DNA of 64,000 bases from Neorhizobium petrolearium (lineage in GTDB: Bacteria; Pseudomonadota; Alphaproteobacteria; Rhizobiales; Rhizobiaceae): NCBI RefSeq assembly GCF_017873175.1, contig NZ_JAGGJW010000001.1:186001-250000 (forward strand). The letters run 5' to 3'. The notes under the pieces were generated by a model. The model was given only the letters and a program-made list of their open reading frames with translations, ran no database searches and was not told the origin of the DNA. Positions 42,198-51,195 of the stretch are shown piece after piece. Both the position numbers and the translations under genes were made by a program. Every line of letters begins with the position of its first letter. Positions within the stretch are counted from its first letter, which is position 1.

Positions 42198-44318
42198 ATG
42201 AACATGCATGCGGGAACGCTGTTCGGCGATGCCAGCACCGACGATCTGTTGCGGGACTATGGCAGCTTGCCGCCGATGATCGTCGACAGTTTCGCGGGCG
42301 GCGGCGGGGCATCGACGGGGATCGAGATGGCGCTTGGCCGATCTCCTGACATTGCCGTGAACCATAACCCGGCGGCGCTGGCGCTGCATGCCGCCAACCA
42401 CCCGCAGACGCTGCACCTTTCCGAAAACGTCTGGAAGGTCGATCCGCTCGACTATCTCGCCGGGCGGCATATTGGACTGATGCACTTCTCCCCTGATTGC
42501 AAACACTTCTCGAAGGCCAAGGGCGGAAAGCCGGTGGAACGGAATATCCGCGATCTTTGCTGGATCATCCCCGGCTGGGTCGAGCGCATTCAGAAAAGCG
42601 GCGGCAAGATCGACGTCATCACTATGGAGAATGTCGAGGAGTTCAAGGATTACGGGCCGCTGATCGAGACGGATCGCGGCCTGATGCCCGATCCGGAGCG
42701 CAAGGGCGAGACCTTCCAGAAGTGGTGCAAGCAGCTTCGGCGGCTCGGCGGCAGGATCGAGCATCGCGAACTGCGTGCGTGCGATTACGGCGCGCCGACG
42801 ATCCGCAAGCGGTTGTTCATGGTGATCCGCTTCGACGGGAAAAAGATCGTCTGGCCCGAACCGACGCACGGCGCGCCGGACGATCCCGACGTGATCGCCG
42901 GGCGGAAACAACCGTGGCGGACAGCGGCCGAGATCATCGACTGGTCACTGCCATGCCCATCGATCTTCGATTCGAGTGAGGAGATCTCCGCGAAACACGG
43001 GTTGCGCGCCGTTCGCCCGCTCGCCGATAACACCATGGCCCGCGTGGCGCGCGGCATGAAGCGATATGTGCTGGATGCGGAAAGGCCCTTCATCGTCAAC
43101 CTGACGCACGGAGGCCGGTTGGAAAGCGCGGATGAGCCGTTCAACACCATTACCGCGGCGCATCGTGGCGAGAAGGCGGTAATCGCTCCCGCCATCACTC
43201 GGTTCAATACGGGCGCGACCGGCCAAGATCTGCGCGAGCCGCTCTCGACGATCACGGCGAACAGTTACATCAAGAAACCTGGCGGCGCTGCCCCCCTCGG
43301 GTTGATCGCACCGCACCTGATGACGATGCGCAATTCTGGCAAGCCCTTCAACGGGGCAGACGAGCCGACGCATACGATCACCGCAGGCGGCGCGGGCTTG
43401 TCGGTCGTGGCTCCGGTGCTGACCCATGCACAGCAGGGCGGCGCAGTGCGCAGTGTCGAGCAGCCGCATCACACGATCACGGCCAGCAAGAAAGACCAGA
43501 ACTCGGTCATCATACCGACGCTTGTCGGCTGCGGCGGACGGGCCGGACAGAGCCGTCCGCGTGGCGGTGACGAGCCTCTTGCGACCATGACCGCCAAGGC
43601 GGATGTGTGCTCTGCCGTGGCTTTCATCGCGCAGCATAACAACGACAGCAGGCGTGATGGAGGCGTCAATCCGGGCCGTGCGGCAGAAGAGCCGGTATCG
43701 ACCGTGACGGCGACGGGCGCACAGCAGGGCGTCATCAGCGCCTTCGTGTCCCGCCAGTTCGGCGCATCCGTGGGGCATGCCGCCGATGAGCCTTCCGCAA
43801 CGGTGACGGCTGGCGTCAACAAATCGGCGCTCGTCGCACCTTACATGCAGAAATACTACGGCACCGGAGACGGTTCGCGGCATGACGAGCCATGTCATAC
43901 CGTGACGGTCAACGACCGTTTCGGACATGTCGAAGCCGGCATTTCCGTTCCTCCATTCACGCCCGACCAGATTGCCCGCGCGCGCCAGGTGGCCGATTTC
44001 CTGCGCTCTCACGGCTTCTGGGACGAGCGGGAGATCGTGACGCTCAATATCTGCGGCGAGACCTATGTCATCGTCGATATCGGCATGCGCATGCTCACGC
44101 CGCGCGAATTGTTCAATGCGCAAGGCTTCCCGCCGGATTACGTCATCGACGGCGTCTGGGCGGAGCCATCCATCGGCCACAATGGAGGGCCGATCTGGGT
44201 GCCGTTCCCGAAATCCGTTCAGGTGAGTTGTTGCGGAAATTCCGTCTCTCCCTATCCCTATGCCGCGCTCGTCGCGGCCAATTGCGGGCACCTCGCCGTG
44301 CAGCGTGAGGCGGCATGA
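42198..44318 (+). CDS. C5-cytosine DNA methyltransferase with internal repeats
   Basis: A 706-residue C5-cytosine methyltransferase. Motif I is DSFAGGGGASTGIE (SAM binding). Motif IV has the catalytic Cys101 in MHFSPDCKHFSKAKGG, so PDC replaces the usual PPC. Motif VI is MENVEEF and motif X is CCGNSVSPYPYAALV near the end. Between residues ~312 and ~575, where the target-recognition region should be, eight copies of an E-P-x-x-T-x-T-A unit spaced 34-42 residues apart are inserted. No restriction enzyme is adjacent, so this is an orphan phage enzyme, probably protecting phage DNA. GAGAGGGG precedes the ATG. Confidence 0.9.
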   Translation: MNMHAGTLFGDASTDDLLRDYGSLPPMIVDSFAGGGGASTGIEMALGRSPDIAVNHNPAALALHAANHPQTLHLSENVWKVDPLDYLAGRHIGLMHFSPDCKHFSKAKGGKPVERNIRDLCWIIPGWVERIQKSGGKIDVITMENVEEFKDYGPLIETDRGLMPDPERKGETFQKWCKQLRRLGGRIEHRELRACDYGAPTIRKRLFMVIRFDGKKIVWPEPTHGAPDDPDVIAGRKQPWRTAAEIIDWSLPCPSIFDSSEEISAKHGLRAVRPLADNTMARVARGMKRYVLDAERPFIVNLTHGGRLESADEPFNTITAAHRGEKAVIAPAITRFNTGATGQDLREPLSTITANSYIKKPGGAAPLGLIAPHLMTMRNSGKPFNGADEPTHTITAGGAGLSVVAPVLTHAQQGGAVRSVEQPHHTITASKKDQNSVIIPTLVGCGGRAGQSRPRGGDEPLATMTAKADVCSAVAFIAQHNNDSRRDGGVNPGRAAEEPVSTVTATGAQQGVISAFVSRQFGASVGHAADEPSATVTAGVNKSALVAPYMQKYYGTGDGSRHDEPCHTVTVNDRFGHVEAGISVPPFTPDQIARARQVADFLRSHGFWDEREIVTLNICGETYVIVDIGMRMLTPRELFNAQGFPPDYVIDGVWAEPSIGHNGGPIWVPFPKSVQVSCCGNSVSPYPYAALVAANCGHLAVQREAA
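43131..43923 (+). repeat. Eight EPxxTITA-type repeats coded within the cytosine methyltransferase
   Basis: The protein repeats begin at residues ~312, 346, 388, 421, 458, 497, 530 and 563. Their cores are DEPFNTITA, REPLSTITA, DEPTHTITA, EQPHHTITA, DEPLATMTA, EEPVSTVTA, DEPSATVTA and DEPCHTVTV. Each is followed by a hydrophobic strand ending in a V-x-P-type turn. The DNA is diverged, so the repeats are old or under selection at protein level. Confidence 0.85.
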
Positions 44319-45481
44319 GTCACGAAGCGACCATGTGGGCGGTCAAGATCCGGGGGATTTCCTGCACGGAAGCCCGCGTGCTCTGGCACCTCGCCGACTG
44401 CCACAACCCGATCTACGGGTGCTATCCGAAGCAGGATTACCTTGCAGACGCCTGCGAGATCGACGAGCGCTCCGTGCGGCGCTCGCTCGCTTCTCTGCGC
44501 GACAAGGGGCTGATCAACTGGACCGAGGCGCGTGAGGGCAAGAACCGCAAGGCGAACCGCTACAGCCTCGCTTTCGAGCCCGGGTTCCGACGCGCCGAGC
44601 CTGAGGGAATACCCGAAAATCAACCGGACAATTTGTCCGGTTCAACCGATGCGTCAACCGGACAGGATTGCACCCTTGAACCGGACTCTGGTGGCGCTTT
44701 GAACCGGACTCCTGAGTCCTCTATAGAACCTGTAAGGGAACCAGTAATAGAACCCGTAAATTCGAGAGAGGGCGCGCGCGAGCCTGACGGGGAAGATCGC
44801 AAGGCGATCGAACGGGCCTTCTGGCGGACGATCAAGGATTGGCCGGGTTTCGCCGGCATGCCGAAGGAACAGGCGAAGCGCGAATGGTTCAACCTGACGG
44901 CGGATGAGCGGGAGCGGGCCGAACGGCGGCGCGACGCCTGGTTCGCGATGCTGAAGGCGCAGCGCAAGAGCCATGTGCCGGCGCCGTCCACCTATTTCCG
45001 GGAAAAGCTCTTCGACGACGTGGCGGAGCCGAAGCCGGAAGCCGCAGCGCCGCAGATGCACAACGCCATGAGCCGGCCGTGGATGGCCCTTCTGCTCTCG
45101 GAAGTCTCCAAGCCCATGGCGACCGCATGGCCGGCGCTCACCTCGTTCCAGCAGATGCAGATGCGCGATGCCGACAAGGCACGGGAAATCGAGCGAGAGC
45201 GGCGAGCGAAATACGGCTGGCCGAAGGCTGCCGCGATGGCGGCGGACATGAAACCGTCGCTGGTGCCGGCGCACCTGCTGCCGCATTCGGAAGGATTTTC
45301 GGCTGTGCATCGGGACAGCGGGACCGCCGCACGCTGGCAGGCGATGTTCGAACGGCATGGCTGGCCATGGCCTTCGACGAAATTCGACTGGCTCTACCTG
45401 CCGCCGGGTGAGCCCGAGGATGCGATGGCGGAATTCCGGATGCGACTGAACGAGGGCAAGGGCAATGATGATGCGGCATAG
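44315..45481 (+). CDS. Phage replication-type helix-turn-helix protein
   Basis: A 388-residue protein. The first ~95 residues form a winged HTH of the replication-initiator type: CTEARVLWHLADCHNPIYGC, then YLADACEIDERSVRRSLASL and a wing with KGLINWTEAREGKNRKANRY. A low-complexity acidic linker with Pro, Glu and Ser (residues ~97-155) leads to a helical, basic C-terminal part. Proteins like this start phage DNA replication at an origin inside or near their own gene. The linker has repeated EP and PV words. Start overlaps the methyltransferase stop by ATGA. A helicase or loader partner is not seen. Confidence 0.78.
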   Translation: MSHEATMWAVKIRGISCTEARVLWHLADCHNPIYGCYPKQDYLADACEIDERSVRRSLASLRDKGLINWTEAREGKNRKANRYSLAFEPGFRRAEPEGIPENQPDNLSGSTDASTGQDCTLEPDSGGALNRTPESSIEPVREPVIEPVNSREGAREPDGEDRKAIERAFWRTIKDWPGFAGMPKEQAKREWFNLTADERERAERRRDAWFAMLKAQRKSHVPAPSTYFREKLFDDVAEPKPEAAAPQMHNAMSRPWMALLLSEVSKPMATAWPALTSFQQMQMRDADKAREIERERRAKYGWPKAAAMAADMKPSLVPAHLLPHSEGFSAVHRDSGTAARWQAMFERHGWPWPSTKFDWLYLPPGEPEDAMAEFRMRLNEGKGNDDAA

Positions 45482-46133
45482 GATCACGATGATGCACAAA
45501 GGGGTCAAACTGGACGTGACGCGAGGCCTGGAGAAGATTGCCCGCAACAGGCGTGAGATGGAAGAGGAGGAAGCGAATCGGAGCGCCGCTTGCGTCGACC
45601 GTGTCTATGCGATGCTGTGGGAGGCTCGCTGGTACTGCCTGCAGATCAAAAAAGACTGCGAATCGTCTGTGGAAAACGCACTTCGCGCCTCACGAATTGA
45701 AGCATTCATGCCGCGTGAATTGGTGGTCGAGGTTCGTCGCGGACGCAAGGTTGAGCGTGTCATACCATGCTTTCCGGGCTATATGCTGGTGCGGATCGTG
45801 CCTTCCGCCGCAGCGTTTCTCGGGCTGAAAAGCCATGAAAATGTCGTCGATATCGTCGGTGGGAACACCGGATCGTATCACGTGATACGGGATGCGGATG
45901 TTGATGTTTTCAGGCGATTTTATCAGCAGGAGGAAACACCCCGCATCGCAGTCGACAAGACGATGAAGGACGGCGACCGCGCGGATATCGTCATGGGGCC
46001 GTTTGCCGGGTTCATGTGTGTCGTCACCTCGGTGAAGTGGTGCAGGCAGGCGAAAGCCAGCGTGCGGATCGACGTGCAGGGGCGTGCCTTCGACCTCGCA
46101 AGCATCCCTCTTGCCTTTCTGAAGAAGCTGTGA
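45465..46133 (+). CDS. NusG-like transcription antiterminator
   Basis: A 222-residue NusG/RfaH-family protein. After a ~50-residue charged start, the NGN domain is visible as EARWYCLQIKKDCESSVENA, RIEAFMPRE and CFPGYMLVRIV. A KOW-like unit, KDGDRADIVMGPFAGFMCVV, follows. NusG paralogs on mobile elements attach to RNA polymerase and allow it to pass terminators. Here it is the last gene before a terminator-like hairpin (46308-46336) and the late operon, so it probably controls late transcription. It overlaps the HTH gene by 17 bases. Confidence 0.85.
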   Translation: MMMRHRITMMHKGVKLDVTRGLEKIARNRREMEEEEANRSAACVDRVYAMLWEARWYCLQIKKDCESSVENALRASRIEAFMPRELVVEVRRGRKVERVIPCFPGYMLVRIVPSAAAFLGLKSHENVVDIVGGNTGSYHVIRDADVDVFRRFYQQEETPRIAVDKTMKDGDRADIVMGPFAGFMCVVTSVKWCRQAKASVRIDVQGRAFDLASIPLAFLKKL

Positions 46134-46307
46134 GAGTCGTATAGGCATTGGACACGTAGGAATGTCTCACCGTCATTATCGCCCGACTTGATCGGACCAG
46201 ACGACGCCGGATCGGCGTCACGGAACAGGGCCTCCTACCCCAGCCCCGACAGCCTCGCAGGAGAGGCGACGATTCAGGGCCAGTGCTACTGCTATGACCA
46301 GATGAAT

Positions 46308-46336
46308 GACAAGGCGGCCGAGAGGTCGCCTTTGTC
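46308..46336 (+). terminator. Terminator-like hairpin before the late operon
   Basis: GACAAGGCG (46308-46316) pairs with CGCCTTTGTC (46327-46336), with one bulge and an inner CCGAGAGG loop. It lies just before the HNH gene in a 209-base gap (46134-46342) without other genes. It may be the site where the NusG-like protein acts. Confidence 0.6.
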
Positions 46337-46342
46337 GTATCC

Positions 46343-46756
46343 ATGGGTATGAAGCGCGCGAAGCAGTTCAGGCCGGCAGGTGCTCCGACACGGCAAGAGC
46401 AGAAGCGTCAGGCGGACAGGTGGAGAGGCAGTGCCAGTGACCGCGGTTACACGTGGCGATGGTCTAAGGCTAGCAAGACGCACCTCTCTCGCTCGCCGAT
46501 CTGCATAGGATGCGAGGCTGTCGGCCTCGTCGTGCCAGCCACGCTCGTCGATCACGTCGAACCTCATGAAGGTGATCAGGTCAAGTTCTGGGACACCAGC
46601 ATGTGGCAGTCGTCGTGCGATTGGCACCACAACAGCGTGAAACAGCAGCTTGAGGCCATGTGGCGATCCGGTCGCATACCCGTAACCGAGCTTTGGTTGA
46701 ACAGCGAGACCGCAAAGCGCCTCACCATGGGCATGTTGCCCGGTCTCGGTGCCTGA
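46343..46756 (+). CDS. HNH endonuclease
   Basis: A 137-residue HNH nuclease. A basic N-terminus precedes the fold: zinc-type Cys pair in PICIGCEAVG, catalytic His in LVDHVEPHEGD, then Cys and His in WQSSCDWHHNSVKQ. HNH proteins next to terminase in cos phages such as HK97 (gp74) are needed for the terminase to cut the DNA at cos (established for HK97). The position here, two genes before the large terminase, suggests the same packaging role. Start ATG 46343 or 46349; no strong ribosome site is visible. Confidence 0.9.
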   Translation: MGMKRAKQFRPAGAPTRQEQKRQADRWRGSASDRGYTWRWSKASKTHLSRSPICIGCEAVGLVVPATLVDHVEPHEGDQVKFWDTSMWQSSCDWHHNSVKQQLEAMWRSGRIPVTELWLNSETAKRLTMGMLPGLGA

Positions 46757-46876
46757 TGCCGGGGGGTGGGTCAAAAGTCCAGACACCCCCCTTCCTGACC
46801 GGCGGCCTCACGTAAAAAAAGGGGGCGCGTTATTTTTGACGGATAACTTTTTTTCTGGGACCGGTGAGAACTGACC

Positions 46877-47515
46877 ATGGGACGGCGAAAGGATGACCCG
46901 CTGCTGCAGGCGGCAAAAGGGTTCCCCGGGCGCCGGAAAAAGGCGGTCGAGAAGGAAATCGAGCACGCTGCGGAGGCTGCCGCCGCCATGCAGGCGACGC
47001 CGGACGATCCGTTTCCGCTTCCGGAACTGTTCACCAAGGCGCCGACCTATTGGGCGCTGGCGATCAAAGTCTGGAAGGAACAGTCGGAAGTGCTCAGAGC
47101 AGCAGGCCGGCGCCGCCCAGGCTATCGCCACGCCCTTGCCCGCTACTGCATCTGGACGCAATTCTATGTTTCGGCAGCCGACCAACTCCGGCGCGATCTT
47201 CCCAGAGGCGGGGCCTCGATCAAGGTGAAGAAGGGCGACGGCGAAACAGTCATCCGGCAACATCCGAATATCGATTTCATGGCACGGTGCGAAACGGCGC
47301 TGCGCCTCCTCGATGCCGAGTTCGGTTTCACACCGCTCCGCGACCAGGACATCGTCCGCGTCGAATCCTTCAACCGAGCGCAAGGCAAATTGCCTCTCGG
47401 CGGCACCCATCCCGACCAATCTCACAGATCGCCATCGCCCGGCGAGCCGACCGAAGACCCGATGGATCTCATGAATGGGGCAGATAGCCCACCGCCAGGT
47501 GTCCGACCAAACTGA
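46877..47515 (+). CDS. Terminase small subunit (P27 family)
   Basis: A 212-residue small terminase of the P27 type, which recognises phage DNA for packaging. It begins with a basic part (MGRRKDDPLLQAAKGFPGRR) and has the family core of LPELFTKAPTYWALAIKVWK and ARYCIWTQFYVSAADQLR. The C-terminus is Pro-rich. It overlaps the large subunit gene by 41 bases. The 120 bases before it contain GGGACCGGTGAGAAC near the start, with no obvious promoter. Confidence 0.88.
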   Translation: MGRRKDDPLLQAAKGFPGRRKKAVEKEIEHAAEAAAAMQATPDDPFPLPELFTKAPTYWALAIKVWKEQSEVLRAAGRRRPGYRHALARYCIWTQFYVSAADQLRRDLPRGGASIKVKKGDGETVIRQHPNIDFMARCETALRLLDAEFGFTPLRDQDIVRVESFNRAQGKLPLGGTHPDQSHRSPSPGEPTEDPMDLMNGADSPPPGVRPN

Positions 47516-49253
47516 GGAGGTGAACACGGCGGCACCGCTGCCGGCATGGCTCGCCGATGTGGCGGACGATCCGGCCTATGAGTGGGCACTATCAGGTTGG
47601 AACCGGGCCGCTGCGGTGCCGGGGGCATGGTTCGACCATGCCAAGGCCGACAAGGTAGTTGCCGCGTGGCCGCGCATCTTCCGGCTGACGAATGACCGGT
47701 TCAAGGGCATCCCCTTCCGGCTGGTCAAGTGGCAGGAAATCACGGTTCGCCTGCTGGTCGGCTGGAAAAAGCCGATCGAGGTCATCGATCCGGCCACGCA
47801 CAAACCGGCGATCGAGCATGTCAGGGTTTTCCGTCGGCTCGATCTCTGGATCCCGCGCAAGAACGGGAAATCGGAATTCCTTGCGGCGCTCGCCGTCCTG
47901 TTCTTCGTGCTGGAGAAGATCCATGGCGCCGAGGCTTACGTCTTCGGCCGCAATGAGGATCAGGGCCGCGTTCCGTTCGGCAAGATGCAGGACATCATCC
48001 GAGAGGCGGATGGCCTGATGGAGGATGCGAAGGGAAACGAGAGGATTTCCCTTCACGACAAGTCGATTTTCCTCAGGGAAACGACGTCGCTCTGCCAGCT
48101 CCTCACCGGAGCACCGGACGGAAAACACGGACGTTCGCCGACCGTCATCGTCGGCGACGAGATCCACGAATGGAAGACCCGCGATCTCGCTGACACTCTG
48201 CGGCAAGGAACTGGCGCCAGGCTGCAGCCGATCGAGCTCTACGCCTCGACATCCGGTCGGAAGCAGAACCGTACCGGCTTCGAATGGTTCGAAGAGTCCA
48301 TAGCGATCATGCGTGGCGAGATCGACGATCCCGCCACGCTGGTCGTCTTCTTCGGTATCGACGAGGATGACGACTGGACCGACGAAACGGTCTGGAGAAA
48401 AGCAAATCCAAGCCTCGGCCTGACACCGACACTCGATTACCTTCGTACCGAGTTCAAGAAAGCCAAGGGGCGGCCGGCACAGGAAGCAATCTTCCAGTGC
48501 TACCATCTCAATCGCTGGGTGGACCAGCTCTCCGGCTGGATACCGCGCACCAAATGGGCGGCCTGCACGATCGATGCGAAGTCCTGGCCGGCGCTTTGGA
48601 ACCAGCACAAGGGGCGAAAGGCATTTCTCGCTTGCGACGTATCCTCGACCAGGGACCTTACCGCGCTGGTCGTCGTCATTCCTCCGGACAATAGCTGTGA
48701 ACGCTGGGTGATCATCCCGCTCTTCTGGGTGCCGGAAGCAACGCTTGATGAGCGGGCGGAGCAGGATCGGCGGGTGGACTGGAAAAAGTGGGTGTCCAGC
48801 GGTGCGCTGCGCACCACGCCCGGCGATTCGGTGGACCAGTCGTTTGTGCAGGAGGCCATCAAGGATGCCTGCGCGCATTTCGACGTTCAGGCGTTCGGCT
48901 TCGACCCCTGGAACGCGCGTAAATTGGCCGGCGATCTGCAGCATGACGGCATGGATGCGGAATTGCAGGTGGAGATGCGGCAGGGGCATCAGACGCTTTC
49001 AGGCCCGACCAAGGAACTTGAGCGCCTCGTCTTCGCCGGCAAGGTCGAGCACGGCGGACATCCGGTTCTGGCGTGGATGTTCGGACACTGCACGGTGCGC
49101 TTCGACGCGAACCTGAACTATGTGCCGGACAAGAAGAACTCGCTCGACAAGATCGACGGCGCCGTAGCGTCAGTCATGGGCGTCGGGCTGGCGATGGGTG
49201 GCGAGGAAGACGGCATGGACGGCTACTTCAAAAGTCTGGCGGGGGCAGCGTGA
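47475..49253 (+). CDS. Terminase large subunit
   Basis: A 592-residue terminase ATPase-nuclease. The N-terminal ATPase part shows RLDLWIPRKNGKSEFLAAL, the Walker A-like site, and VIVGDEIHEWKTRD, the Walker B Asp-Glu. The C-terminal RNase H-like nuclease shows LACDVSSTRDLTALVVV and a late FDPWNARKLAGDL with acidic residues. It cuts the DNA and pumps it into the head. The start at 47475 overlaps terS; GTG starts at 47499 and 47520 are possible. The portal gene begins at its stop (GTGA). Confidence 0.95.
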   Translation: MGQIAHRQVSDQTEEVNTAAPLPAWLADVADDPAYEWALSGWNRAAAVPGAWFDHAKADKVVAAWPRIFRLTNDRFKGIPFRLVKWQEITVRLLVGWKKPIEVIDPATHKPAIEHVRVFRRLDLWIPRKNGKSEFLAALAVLFFVLEKIHGAEAYVFGRNEDQGRVPFGKMQDIIREADGLMEDAKGNERISLHDKSIFLRETTSLCQLLTGAPDGKHGRSPTVIVGDEIHEWKTRDLADTLRQGTGARLQPIELYASTSGRKQNRTGFEWFEESIAIMRGEIDDPATLVVFFGIDEDDDWTDETVWRKANPSLGLTPTLDYLRTEFKKAKGRPAQEAIFQCYHLNRWVDQLSGWIPRTKWAACTIDAKSWPALWNQHKGRKAFLACDVSSTRDLTALVVVIPPDNSCERWVIIPLFWVPEATLDERAEQDRRVDWKKWVSSGALRTTPGDSVDQSFVQEAIKDACAHFDVQAFGFDPWNARKLAGDLQHDGMDAELQVEMRQGHQTLSGPTKELERLVFAGKVEHGGHPVLAWMFGHCTVRFDANLNYVPDKKNSLDKIDGAVASVMGVGLAMGGEEDGMDGYFKSLAGAA

Positions 49254-50488
49254 ACATTCTTCGCAAAATGGCGAACCTCATCATTCGTCCTCTGACGCTT
49301 CGGCAGACGGATGTCTGGTATCCAGACGGTTTGAAGGGGGATTCCGGTGAGGTTGTCAGCGGAGAGACGGTGCTTGGCCTGTCAGCGGTCTGGGCGTGCG
49401 TCAATCTGCTGGCCGGGACGATCGGTAGTCTACCATTGATGGTTTACCGCACCAATGCGTCCGGAGAACGGGAAGTTGCCAAAGCGCACGCGCTATACCG
49501 CATCCTTCACGATAGCCCGAACTATGACCAGACGGCCGTAGACTTCTGGGAGTTCCTCAGCGCCTCACTGGAGTTGTGGGGTAATGCATATGCGAAGATC
49601 GAGCGCAATGGCGATCGGGTCATTGCGCTCCGGCCGCTGACCCCGAGTCTCATGTCAGTACGGCGATTGCCAACCGGGCCGCTTGAATATCGTTGGACGC
49701 AGGACGGAAAATCCTATGTCGAGACGGATAGCGTCGTTCTTCATATCCGAGGCTTTGGCGGCGATCCGCTTGGTGGGATGTCGACCCTGCAATTTGGTCG
49801 AAACGCTTTTGGTCTGGCGCGCGCCATCGATCGATCCGCGGGTGCTACGTTCAGAAACGGTCTTAGGCCGTCGTTCCAGATCGTTTTCGAAAAGTGGCTA
49901 ACGAAGGAACAGCGCGCACTGGCCGAGACCGAACTTGCCGAAAAGTATCTCGGTGCGGTCAATTCCGGCCGTCCTTATATCGCAGAAGGTGGCGCGAAGC
50001 TGGAACAGCTTTCGCTAAATCCTGAAGACGCACAGATGCTGCAGTCGCGCGGCTTTTCCGTCGAAGAGATTTGCAGGTTCTTCGGTGTCCCTCCGTTCAT
50101 GATTGGCCATACCGAGAAATCGACGAGCTGGGGTACCGGTATTGAGCAACAAACGCTTGGATTTCAGAAGTTCACGTTGCGGCGTCGCCTCAAACGTATC
50201 GAGCAGGCGCTTGAAAAGCAGCTTCTCACGCCCTCCGATCGCGCAAACGGCATCACGATCGAATTCAACCTGGAAGGCCTGTTGCGGGCAGATAGCCAAG
50301 GTCGGGCGCGGTTTTACCAGGCCATGACCGGAATCGGCGCGATGACCATCAACGAGGTACGCGCGCTCGAAAACTTGCCAAGGGTCGACGGTGGCGACGT
50401 GCCGCGCATGCAGATGCAGAATGTGCCGATCGTCGAGATCGACCGTGACGCATTGCGGGAAATAATCGCCGAGAACGGGGACAGCTGA
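49250..50488 (+). CDS. HK97-family portal protein
   Basis: A 412-residue HK97-family portal, the ring through which DNA enters the head. Family features include AVWACVNLLAGTIGSLPLMV, PNYDQTAVDFWEFLSASLEL and YGNAYAKIERN-like WGNAYAKIERNGDR, with a C-terminal FFGVPPFMIGHTEKSTSWG and IEQQTLGFQ. I use the GTG at 49250, overlapping the terminase stop; ATG 49268 is an alternative. The prohead protease gene begins one base after its stop. The gene looks complete. Confidence 0.95.
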   Translation: MNILRKMANLIIRPLTLRQTDVWYPDGLKGDSGEVVSGETVLGLSAVWACVNLLAGTIGSLPLMVYRTNASGEREVAKAHALYRILHDSPNYDQTAVDFWEFLSASLELWGNAYAKIERNGDRVIALRPLTPSLMSVRRLPTGPLEYRWTQDGKSYVETDSVVLHIRGFGGDPLGGMSTLQFGRNAFGLARAIDRSAGATFRNGLRPSFQIVFEKWLTKEQRALAETELAEKYLGAVNSGRPYIAEGGAKLEQLSLNPEDAQMLQSRGFSVEEICRFFGVPPFMIGHTEKSTSWGTGIEQQTLGFQKFTLRRRLKRIEQALEKQLLTPSDRANGITIEFNLEGLLRADSQGRARFYQAMTGIGAMTINEVRALENLPRVDGGDVPRMQMQNVPIVEIDRDALREIIAENGDS

Positions 50489-50489
50489 G

Positions 50490-51164
50490 ATGAAGACCAA
50501 AGGTTTCGAGCTGCAAGTCAAAGACCTGTCGGAAGAGGGCATCTTCGAAGGTTACGGGTCTGTGTTCAGTGTCCGTGACAGCTACAACGAAAGCGTTGAG
50601 CCTGGGGCATTCGTGGCCAGCCTTGCAAAACATCGTCGTGAAGGGACAATGCCACTGATGCTGTGGCAGCATGATCCATGGACGCCCATCGGCGTCTGGG
50701 AAGAGCTTGCCGAAGACGGAAAGGGATTGTGGGTCAAAGGGCGCCTCCTGTCCGGCGTCCAGAAGTCCGACGAGGTTCGCATCATGTTGAAGAACAAGGC
50801 GATCCGCGGGCTCTCCATCGGATATCGAGAGGTCGACACCAAGCCAGCCGAAAACGGCGGCCCGCGCAAGTTGGTTGAAGTCGACCTGCTGGAGGTGTCG
50901 ATCGTTTCATTCCCCGCCAATCGTCGGGCGAATGTGGAGACCGTCAAATCGGAGCGCATGGACGAATTCGCCCGCCGGCTGCGTGATGGCGACCCCATGC
51001 CCATCAAGGATTTCGAGGACATCCTGCGTGAGGCAGGGGTTCCGAAAAGCATGGCCGTTGCGATCGCCTCGCACGGCTATGCAAAGGCCATTCGGAGTGA
51101 TTCCGAGGGCGAGAAGACGAACGATCAGGCCCTGCGCTTCCTGCAGATGTTGAAGGCAGACTGA
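50490..51164 (+). CDS. HK97-family prohead protease
   Basis: A 224-residue S78-family head maturation protease that trims the capsid delta-domain during assembly. The likely catalytic residues are His61 in LWQHDPWTPIG, Ser109 in RGLSIGYRE and Glu135 in DLLEVSIVSFPANRRA, matching the HK97 order. It normally processes the major capsid protein encoded next; here the next gene is only a chimera with a capsid-like start (51196). The protease itself appears intact, so the capsid loss seems recent, or the protease still acts on a capsid from elsewhere. Confidence 0.94.
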   Translation: MKTKGFELQVKDLSEEGIFEGYGSVFSVRDSYNESVEPGAFVASLAKHRREGTMPLMLWQHDPWTPIGVWEELAEDGKGLWVKGRLLSGVQKSDEVRIMLKNKAIRGLSIGYREVDTKPAENGGPRKLVEVDLLEVSIVSFPANRRANVETVKSERMDEFARRLRDGDPMPIKDFEDILREAGVPKSMAVAIASHGYAKAIRSDSEGEKTNDQALRFLQMLKAD

Positions 51165-51195
51165 AACCCCTCAAACACTCCGGAAAGGTATTCCA

